A stretch of 18,739 nt of DNA from an uncultured Collinsella sp. (lineage in GTDB: Bacteria; Actinomycetota; Coriobacteriia; Coriobacteriales; Coriobacteriaceae): contig URAD01000025.1 of NCBI GenBank assembly GCA_900545745.1, positions 1 to 18,739 of the forward strand, read 5' to 3'. A program made the translations under genes and the position numbers. Shown here piece by piece: positions 1-8,131 of this stretch; the first letter of the stretch is position 1, and the number at the start of each line of letters is the position of its first letter. The notes beneath the pieces were generated by a model that saw only the letters and a program-made list of their open reading frames with translations, was not told the DNA's origin and made no database searches.

Positions 1-15
1 TAAAGCCGTTTGTCT

Positions 16-34
16 CCACCCGCATAGCGGGTGG
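16..34. repeat. 8-bp hairpin, possible IS200/IS605-type end
   Basis: CCACCCGC (16-23) and GCGGGTGG (27-34) form a perfect stem with loop ATA, followed by GTTGAA. A short subterminal hairpin followed by TTGAA or TTCA is typical of the right ends of IS200/IS605/TnpB elements, whose tnpB would lie to the left, outside the window. The transposase is not visible, so this assignment is a guess. The hairpin could equally be a weak terminator of an unseen gene. Confidence 0.3.
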
Positions 35-83
35 GTTGAAGCTGGCCGCTGCGCGCCCAGCAGACTAAAGTCTTGAACTGAAA

Positions 84-112
84 CAGGGGCGCTCTCCAAG
101 AGAGCGCCCCTG
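84..112 (-). terminator. Terminator hairpin after the transketolase operon
   Basis: A 13-bp perfect stem, CAGGGGCGCTCTC (84-96) with GAGAGCGCCCCTG (100-112), closes a 3-base CAA loop. It lies about 70 bases past the transketolase C-subunit stop. On the minus strand the stem is followed by TTTCAGTTC, a poor T-tract, so termination may depend mostly on stem strength. It could also act on transcripts entering from the left. Confidence 0.7.
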
Positions 113-182
113 CCGGGTTTCCATAGTAATGGCGAAACAGTTTTATAGTTCTGGCGAAGCAGTCCTTGAGATCCGCCTTGCC

Positions 183-1124
183 TTATGCCAAGAACTCCTT
201 GGTGGTCGCCACGATGTTGGCGGCGTCCAGACCGTACTTGTGCAGAAGCTCGGCACCCGGGCCGGACTCGCCAAAGGTGTCGTTGACGCCGATCTTCTTG
301 AGCGGCGTCGGGCACTGTTCGCACAGGACGTCGGCAACGGCGCTGCCCAGGCCACCGATCACAGAGTGCTCCTCGACGGTCACGACGTGGCCGGTCTTGG
401 TGGCGCTCTTGACGATCAGGTCGGCATCGATGGGCTTGATGGTGTGCATGTTGATGACCTCGGCGTCGATACCCTCGGCAGCGAGCTGCTCGGCGGCCTC
501 GAGAGCCTCGCCGACCATCAGGCCGCAGGCGATGATGGTCACATCGGCGCCCTCGCGCATGACAATGCCCTTACCCAACTCGAACTTGTAGGTCTCGGGG
601 TCGTTGATAACCGGCGAGGCCAAACGGGCGAAGCGCATGTACACCGGACCGTCGCACTCGTAGGCGGCGCGCGTCACGGCGCGGGCCTCCACGTCGTCGG
701 CGGGAACAATCACGGTCATGCCAGGGATGACGCGCATCAGGGCGATATCCTCGCAGCACTGGTGCGTGGCGCCATCCTCGCCCACCGAGATACCGGCGTG
801 CGTGGCACCGATCTTAACGTTAAGGTGCGGGTAGCCGATGGAGTTACGGACCTGCTCAAAGGCGCGACCGGCAGCGAACATGGCAAAGGTGCTCGCGAAG
901 GCAACACGACCGGTGGTCGCGATACCGGCGGCAACACCCATCAGGTTGCTCTCGGCGATACCCACGTCGAAGAAGCGGTCGGGGCATGCGGCCTTAAATT
1001 TGCCGGTCTGCGTGGCGGCGGCCAGGTCGGCATCGAGGACCACAAAGTCATCGTGCTCGTTGGCGAGCTCGACGAGGGCCTCGCCGTAGCTTACACGCGT
1101 GGCGATTTTCTTGACGTCTGCCAT
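183..1124 (-). CDS. Transketolase, C-terminal subunit
   Basis: The 313-residue product matches the pyrimidine-binding plus C-terminal half of transketolase, which together with the N-subunit transfers two-carbon ketol units in the non-oxidative pentose phosphate pathway. Visible marks are GEALVEL near residue 14, VLDADL near 29, the catalytic-glutamate motif GIAESN (E58), and THAGISVGEDGATHQ at about 109-121. The start at 1124 is chosen because ATG follows GGAGAGGAGCTCTAGG. An in-frame extension to 1208 would run back into the upstream gene and adds residues unlike the family. One base separates it from the N-subunit stop, so the two are surely co-transcribed and probably translationally coupled. 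Split transketolases are normal in many Gram-positive bacteria. The stop codon is TAA. Confidence 0.95.
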   Translation of the reverse strand: MADVKKIATRVSYGEALVELANEHDDFVVLDADLAAATQTGKFKAACPDRFFDVGIAESNLMGVAAGIATTGRVAFASTFAMFAAGRAFEQVRNSIGYPHLNVKIGATHAGISVGEDGATHQCCEDIALMRVIPGMTVIVPADDVEARAVTRAAYECDGPVYMRFARLASPVINDPETYKFELGKGIVMREGADVTIIACGLMVGEALEAAEQLAAEGIDAEVINMHTIKPIDADLIVKSATKTGHVVTVEEHSVIGGLGSAVADVLCEQCPTPLKKIGVNDTFGESGPGAELLHKYGLDAANIVATTKEFLA

Positions 1125-1125
1125 C

Positions 1126-1956
1126 CTAGAGCTCCTCTCCGGCGGCCGTGAGCTCTGCCATGGCCAGCTCAAACTGTTCATCGTTGGGGGCCTTACCGTG
1201 CCAACCAACCTGGTTCTCCATAAAGGAAACGCCCTTGCCCTTCATGGTCTCGGCGATAATGGCGGTCGGCTGGCCCTTGGTAGCGCGAGCCTCGGCAAAG
1301 GCGGCGCGGATCTGGTCGAAGTCGTTGCCGTCGGCGAGCTCCACCACGTGGAACTTGAACGCGCGGAACTTGTCGGCGAGCGGCATGGGGTCGTTGACCT
1401 CCTCGACGGGGCCGTCGATCTGCAGACCGTTGTGGTCGACGATCACGCAGAGGTTATCGAGCTGCTGATTGCCGGCAAACATGGCGGCCTCCCAGACCTG
1501 GCCCTCCTCGCTCTCGCCATCGCCCAGCAGGGCGTACGTGCGGTAAGTATCGCCCCAGTGCTTGGCGGCAACCGCCATGCCCACGGCGGCGGAGATGCCC
1601 TGGCCGAGCGAACCGGTAGACATGTCAACGCCCGGGGTGTCGTTCATGTTGGGGTGACCCTGCAGGTGACTGCCGATGTGGCGCAGCGTCTCGAGATCCT
1701 CCTTGGGGAAGAATCCGCGCTCGGCGAGCACGGCGTACAGGCCCGGAGCGCAATGGCCCTTGGAGAGCACAAAACGGTCGCGATCGGCCTTGCGGGGATC
1801 GGCCGGGTCGACGTTCATTTCCTCAAAGTACAGATAGGTCATGATGTCGGCAGCGCCGAGCGAACCGCCCGGATGGCCGGACTTGGCAGCGTGCACGCCG
1901 GTGACGATGCCCTTCCTTACCTCGTTGGCAACCTTTTTGAGCTCTTCGTCGCTCAT
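1126..1956 (-). CDS. Transketolase, N-terminal (ThDP-binding) subunit
   Basis: This 276-residue protein is the thiamine-diphosphate-binding half of a split transketolase and acts as a complex with the C-subunit encoded one base downstream. Motifs include SGHPGG (26-31), LSKGH (64-68), GSLGQG (115-120) and the ThDP/metal motif from GDGES (145-149) to N176. Its length fits the usual 270-285 residues of stand-alone N-subunits. The start is supported by AGGAAGG 5 bases before the ATG. The operon probably starts with this gene, in the 207-base gap to the YitT gene at 1957-2163, where I see no convincing promoter hexamers. The stop codon is TAG. Confidence 0.95.
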   Translation of the reverse strand: MSDEELKKVANEVRKGIVTGVHAAKSGHPGGSLGAADIMTYLYFEEMNVDPADPRKADRDRFVLSKGHCAPGLYAVLAERGFFPKEDLETLRHIGSHLQGHPNMNDTPGVDMSTGSLGQGISAAVGMAVAAKHWGDTYRTYALLGDGESEEGQVWEAAMFAGNQQLDNLCVIVDHNGLQIDGPVEEVNDPMPLADKFRAFKFHVVELADGNDFDQIRAAFAEARATKGQPTAIIAETMKGKGVSFMENQVGWHGKAPNDEQFELAMAELTAAGEEL

Positions 1957-2163
1957 TGTGCCTTCCTTTCATCCTCATTAGACAAAATGCGCACGGCACC
2001 GAAGGTAATCCCAACACAGCCGCAATGCACGTACGTCATTCATTATGCTGGAAACTGATGGCTTTACCAGAGTTTTTATCATTATTTGAACAATTTAGCA
2101 GGCAGAACCGCTGATGAAACGGTTTATCAATGTGAACGTCTTTTGGATGGAACGCGGTCGCCC
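1957..2163. other. Intergenic gap, promoter region of the transketolase genes
   Basis: This AT-richer stretch separates the YitT gene from the transketolase operon, both on the minus strand. Besides the ribosome binding site it holds a weak minus-strand hairpin (AACCG with CGGTT, near 2100-2125) just past the YitT stop, without a T-tract. CATAAT near 2040-2047 on the minus strand could be a -10 element, but no good -35 box sits at the right distance. I see no small gene. Confidence 0.35.
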
Positions 2164-3054
2164 CTACGCGTTAATGTCCTTAAAGCCCTCGCCGAAGGCT
2201 TCCGTAACGTCGGCAACCGTCACGATGGCATGAGGATCGCGCTCGCGCACAATCGTCTTGAGGGTATTGAGCTCTCGACGGCTCACGATAACCATAATCA
2301 CCGGCTTCTCGGCACCCGAATACATGCCAGTCGCCTTAAACTTGGTACAACCACGACCCAGGCCATACATGATATCGGCAGCGATATCAGGGAACTTGTC
2401 CGAGATGATGAGTACCATACGGCGTTTGTTGCCACCATCGACCACGGCATCGATCACGTAGCCGCTAATGACCATCGAAAGGCCTGCATACAGTGCGTTT
2501 TCGATTGAAAAGACCGGAGCCGATAGCGCGCATACGGCAACATCGATCGCCATGACGGTCGAGCCCACCGGCAGCGAGGTGTTACGCGAGATGATTTGGC
2601 CAATCGTGTCCGAGCCGCCGGTGTTGGCGCCGGCGCGCAACACCATGCCGTAACCGATGCCCGTAATAATGCCGCCCCACATGGCAGGGAGCATCAGGTC
2701 CGCATCCGCCAGAGGTGCTACAAACGGGGCGAACAGATCGGTAAAGAAGCCCAGCAGCACAAAGCCCGTCGCGGTCTGCACCACGTAGAACATGCCGCCC
2801 TCGCGCATAACGACCAACAACAGCAAGGCGTTCATCACGATCGTCTGAATACCAACGGGAAGCGATAGGCCGCGCGCCGCGCCGACCGCCTGGATAATGG
2901 TGGCAAGGCCCGTAACGCCACCGGCGGCAAGACCGTTGGGAATCAAAAACAAGTCGGTCGCGATGGCGGCCAAGGCACACCCCAACATGATCTGGGGCAG
3001 GTCGTGAAAGAAGTTCATCGAAAGAATGCGCTTGATGTCCAGACGATATGCCAT
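2164..3054 (-). CDS. YitT family membrane protein with DUF2179 domain
   Basis: The 296-residue protein has a hydrophobic N-terminal two-thirds (about residues 15-205) with five or six likely membrane segments, then a soluble DUF2179 domain at about 212-290 (RRMVLIISDK onward). The family signature GMVLRAGANTGGSDTIG lies at 136-152, and the early segment IPNGLAAGGVTGL at 38-50 is typical. YitT proteins are widespread in Gram-positive bacteria. Their substrate is not established, and DUF2179 is thought to be a ligand-sensing domain. The start at 3054 is chosen because GAGGGAGG lies 4-5 bases upstream; an upstream in-frame ATG at 3078 falls inside the terminator hairpin. That terminator (3067-3094) directly precedes the ribosome binding site, so expression may be gated by readthrough. 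The stop codon is TAG. Confidence 0.92.
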   Translation of the reverse strand: MAYRLDIKRILSMNFFHDLPQIMLGCALAAIATDLFLIPNGLAAGGVTGLATIIQAVGAARGLSLPVGIQTIVMNALLLLVVMREGGMFYVVQTATGFVLLGFFTDLFAPFVAPLADADLMLPAMWGGIITGIGYGMVLRAGANTGGSDTIGQIISRNTSLPVGSTVMAIDVAVCALSAPVFSIENALYAGLSMVISGYVIDAVVDGGNKRRMVLIISDKFPDIAADIMYGLGRGCTKFKATGMYSGAEKPVIMVIVSRRELNTLKTIVRERDPHAIVTVADVTEAFGEGFKDINA

Positions 3055-3066
3055 GCTGCCTCCCTC

Positions 3067-3094
3067 AAAAAAGCGCACCCAAACGGATGCGCTT
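3067..3094 (-). terminator. Intrinsic terminator abutting the YitT ribosome binding site
   Basis: On the minus strand AAGCGCA (3094-3088) pairs with TGCGCTT (3077-3071), and TTTTTT runs through 3067. The ribosome binding site GAGGGAGG of the YitT gene begins at the next base. It may end prfB readthrough or serve as an attenuator in the YitT leader. Confidence 0.75.
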
Positions 3095-3134
3095 TGAACT
3101 TCTTCTTGTATTCGATTCTACCGATTCGCCGGAC

Positions 3135-3158
3135 AAAAACCACCCCTGCGCAGGGTTT
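3135..3158 (-). terminator. Probable terminator downstream of prfB
   Basis: The 12-base palindrome CCCTGCGCAGGG is flanked by AAACC/GGTTT arms and followed by TTTTT on the minus strand. It lies about 65 bases past the prfB stop and fits as the main end of the secA-prfB transcript. Confidence 0.55.
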
Positions 3159-3169
3159 GCTCTGGATAC

Positions 3170-3225
3170 AAAACCACCCTGCTGGGAGGGTTTTAATCCA
3201 TCTCCACATAAACCGGGCGGTTTAT
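3170..3225. repeat. Two further AAACC/GGTTT hairpins at the end of prfB
   Basis: AAAACC (3170-3175) pairs with GGTTTT (3189-3194) around an imperfect CCCT/GGGAGGG interior. ATAAACC (3208-3214) pairs with GGTTTAT (3219-3225) over a GGGC loop and includes the prfB stop codon. With the terminators at 3135 and 3067 they make four consecutive hairpins, three of which share AAACC/GGTTT arms, as if arising from repeated copies of one element. Confidence 0.5.
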
Positions 3226-4369
3226 GCAGACGGGGTCTCCGCGTCGGCGTTGCCGGTGGCCCAACGATGGTAGCCAATAACAAACGGGTCCAGGTCGCCA
3301 TCGTCAAGGACGGCCTCGACATTGCTGGTCTCCACGCCCGTGCGTAGGTCTTTGACCATCTGGTACGGGTAGAGCACGTAGCTGCGGATCTGGTTGCCAA
3401 AACCAATCGTGGTCTTGGGTCCGCGGATCTCATCGAGCGCCTCGGCGCGCTTCTCGAGCTCAATCTCGTACAAGCGAGCCTTGAGGATCTGCATGCACGC
3501 GGCCTTGTTCTGGATCTGGCTGCGCTCGTTTTGGCAGGTGACCACAATGCCGCTGGGGAAATGCGTCACGCGCACGGCGGAGTCGGTGGTGTTGACGCCC
3601 TGACCGCCCGGGCCGCTCGCGTGGTACACGTCCACGCGGATGTCGTCGGGACTGATCTCGATGTCGATATCATCGGGTAGCACGGGGATGACCTCGACGC
3701 CGGCAAACGTGGTCTGGCGGCGCTTCTTGTCGTCGGTGGGGCTAATGCGAACCAAGCGGTGGACGCCGGCCTCGGCGCGCAGCATGCCAAACGCGTCCTT
3801 GCCCTCTACGGTAAAGGTCGCACGGTCGATGCCGATGACCTCGGCCGCGGGGCAGTCGTTGATGGTAACCTTCCAGCCGCGACGCTGGCAGTACTTCATG
3901 TACATCTTAAAGAGCATGAAGGTCCAGTCCTGCGCCTCCAGGCCACCCTGTCCGGGCTTGATGGTCACAATCGCGTCGCCGTGATCGAACTCACCGGTAA
4001 ACCAGCTCGAAAGCTCGAGCTCGTCGATAGCGCGGGCCAGGCGTTCTGCCGTAGCGGCAGCCTCCTCGCGCAACGCGGCAACATCGGGGTCGTCGCCCAT
4101 CTCCTCGGCAAGCTCCAGCGCCGCGCGGGCGTCAGACAGCTCGCCGCGCGCGGTATCCACGGCAGCGATATCTTCCTTGGCTCGAGCGATCTCCTCCATG
4201 GTGGCGCGAGCGGCGTCGGCGTCATCCCAAAAGCCAGGGGCCACGCTTTTGGCCTCGAGCTCGGTCACACGCGTGCGCTTCTCGTCCAAATGAAGATACG
4301 ACTCGACCTCGCCGAGCCGGTCCGCAAACGCGTCCAGCTCGGCGGGCGTTACCTCTAAAGCCTCGGCCA

Positions 4370-4370
<1 letters not shown>
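3222..4370 (-). CDS. prfB: Peptide chain release factor 2 (RF2)
   Basis: This 382-residue class-I release factor reads stop codons and triggers peptide release on the ribosome. The coiled N-domain covers about 1-120. The catalytic GGQ loop is at 255-257 within ASGPGGQGVN, a context usual in Actinobacteria. At 210-212, where RF2 has the codon-reading tripeptide SPF, this protein has SPT (codons at 3743-3735). The gene is one continuous frame with no in-frame TGA, so the programmed +1 frameshift of many prfB genes is absent. The codons TAT CTT (4298-4293), which in E. coli precede the slip site, are present but followed by CAT. The start at 4370 overlaps the secA stop as TAATG, with AGGA about 7-8 bases upstream, indicating coupling. 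An in-frame ATG 54 bases earlier lies inside secA. The stop codon is TAA. Confidence 0.95.
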
Positions 4371-7177
<2,807 letters not shown>

Positions 7178-7306
7178 GTGGTTTTCCTTTTTGGCCATCG
7201 CCCACGCCGTGCAGCTGCGGGCGAGTTAAACACAGATGATTGTACTTTAGCCAAACAAGGCGCGGCCTATACGGTCGACCTCGACCGCCACGTAATAACT
7301 ACGACC

Positions 7307-7343
7307 AACCTGCCACAATGGGACAGGTTAATTTTGGCAGGTT
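7307..7343. repeat. REP-like palindrome, smaller copy
   Basis: AACCTGCCA (7307-7315) and TGGCAGGTT (7335-7343) are inverted, with GGGACAGGTTAATT inside. The alternative pairing AACCTG with CAGGTT is possible. The inner GGGACAGGT matches the core of the large palindrome 30 bases away, so both probably belong to one repeat family. Confidence 0.6.
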
Positions 7344-7373
7344 TTATCTGGGCAAACGCTGCATCTCTATCAT

Positions 7374-7441
7374 TTGGTGCAAACGGACCTGTCCCCCTTC
7401 GCACCGATTTGGTGTCATGGGGACAGGTCCGTTTGCACCAA
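7374..7441. repeat. 23-bp perfect inverted repeat (REP/cruciform-like)
   Basis: The arms at 7374-7396 and 7419-7441 are exact reverse complements. The left begins TTGGTGCAAACGG and ends CCTGTCCCC; the right begins GGGGACAGG. The 22-base interior contains a second small pair, CACC/GGTG. GGGGACAGG-cored palindromes are a common class of bacterial intergenic repeat. No transposase is adjacent. The right arm touches the T-tract of the rpmE terminator, so it could also affect transcription into secA. Confidence 0.8.
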
Positions 7442-7484
7442 TAAAAGAAAAGGGCCGCGCACCCAAATGGATACGCGGCCCTTT
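7441..7484 (-). terminator. rpmE intrinsic terminator
   Basis: AAAGGGCCGCG (7449-7459) pairs with CGCGGCCCTTT (7474-7484), an 11-bp perfect stem. On the minus strand it is followed by TCTTTTAT. It lies 35 bases past the rpmE stop. Confidence 0.9.
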
Positions 7485-7518
7485 AGCCATGAATGCGAGT
7501 GTTTGCTCGGCGAGCTAT

Positions 7519-7944
7519 TTACTCAGCAGCCTCGGTGGTCTCGGCCTCGGCAGCGGCCTCCTCGACGGGAGCCTCTGCGGGAGCCTCGGCAGCCTGCTTG
7601 GCAGCCTCCTCGGCAAACTTAGCGGCACGCTTAGCCTTCTCGGCAGCCTTAGCCTCAGCGGCGGCCTTGCGAGCGGCCTCGGCCTCAGCAGCCTTGGCGG
7701 CCTTGGCAGCCTTGGCCTCCTCAGCCTTCTTGAGCTGGGCGGCAGCGGCGCCACCGAACTTGTCGGCGAAGCGCTGGACGCGTCCACCGGTGTCGACGAA
7801 CTTCTGCTGGCCGGTGTAGAACGGGTGGCACTCGTTGCAAAGCTCGACCTTCATCTCGGACACGGTAGCGTGCGTCTTGAAGGTGTTGCCGCAGGAGCAC
7901 GTCACCGTGCACTCGACATACTGGGGATGGATACCCTGCTTCAT
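7519..7944 (-). CDS. rpmE: 50S ribosomal protein L31, with Ala/Lys/Glu-rich C-terminal extension
   Basis: Residues 1-68 are a standard zinc-type L31, with ligand cysteines C16, C18, C36 and C39 and the motif CHPFYTGQQKFVDTGGRVQRF. L31 sits on the large subunit and bridges to the small-subunit head. Residues 69-141 are a low-complexity extension, first Ala/Lys/Glu helix-like, then Ala/Glu/Pro-rich and acidic, roughly doubling the usual 65-90 residue length. The start is clear: AAGGAGT lies 7 bases upstream. The gene stands alone, with a promoter at 8029-8057, a leader with two hairpins at 7967-8015, and a terminator at 7441-7484. The stop codon is TAA. Confidence 0.95.
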   Translation of the reverse strand: MKQGIHPQYVECTVTCSCGNTFKTHATVSEMKVELCNECHPFYTGQQKFVDTGGRVQRFADKFGGAAAAQLKKAEEAKAAKAAKAAEAEAARKAAAEAKAAEKAKRAAKFAEEAAKQAAEAPAEAPVEEAAAEAETTEAAE

Positions 7945-7951
7945 GGTAGGA

Positions 7952-8022
7952 CTCCTTATTGGTCAGGCGCTGGTTACCGATCAGCGCATAAGGCGTCTTG
8001 GTTTCCGACCAAGACAACAAAC
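7952..8022 (-). ncRNA. Probable L31 autoregulatory mRNA leader
   Basis: The transcribed leader of rpmE has two hairpins. One is GTCTTGGT/ACCAAGAC (7995-8002 with 8008-8015). The other is GCGCTG/CAGCGC (7982-7987 with 7967-7972), which ends about 10 bases before the ribosome binding site AAGGAG. Ribosomal-protein leaders upstream of L31 genes are known, including a type described for Coriobacteria. The match here rests on location and pairing, not on a covariance model. Confidence 0.6.
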
Positions 8023-8028
8023 TCGGCT

Positions 8029-8057
8029 ATGGTACCACGGCGCCGCGTGTCCCACAA
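8029..8057 (-). promoter_or_regulatory. Candidate rpmE promoter
   Basis: On the minus strand TTGTGG (8057-8052) is followed after exactly 17 bases by TACCAT (8034-8029). A start near 8022 would place the whole hairpin 7995-8015 in the transcript. The hexamers are imperfect, but position and spacing fit. Confidence 0.5.
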
Positions 8058-8131
8058 AAGGTTCACGGTCTTTTCGGCACAGCACGAACTGGCCCTTGAA
8101 TATCAACTATCATCCGAACACTCCCCCACAT

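Larger units (their letters stand above)
7178..7518. other. Intergenic region between rpmE and secA
   Basis: This 341-base non-coding stretch holds the rpmE terminator (7449-7484), a 23-bp perfect inverted repeat (7374-7441), a second smaller palindrome with the same GGGACAGG core (7307-7343), and presumably the secA promoter. Short open frames crossing it lack ribosome binding sites and look like chance. Confidence 0.7.

Noticed and set aside
129..1151. 340-codon open frame antisense to the transketolase C-subunit, and the similar one at 1099-2058
   Set aside because: Shadow frames of well-supported genes, with the same Val/Gly/Asp/His-rich composition and no recognisable motif.
3048..3347. 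99-codon plus-strand open frame in the prfB-YitT gap
   Set aside because: It runs through hairpins and the ends of both genes, with no ribosome binding site.
8060..8131. Possible attachment site or tRNA end at the left edge of the accessory block
   Set aside because: No tRNA-like fold is present, and I found no direct repeat shared with the 14701-15000 region.
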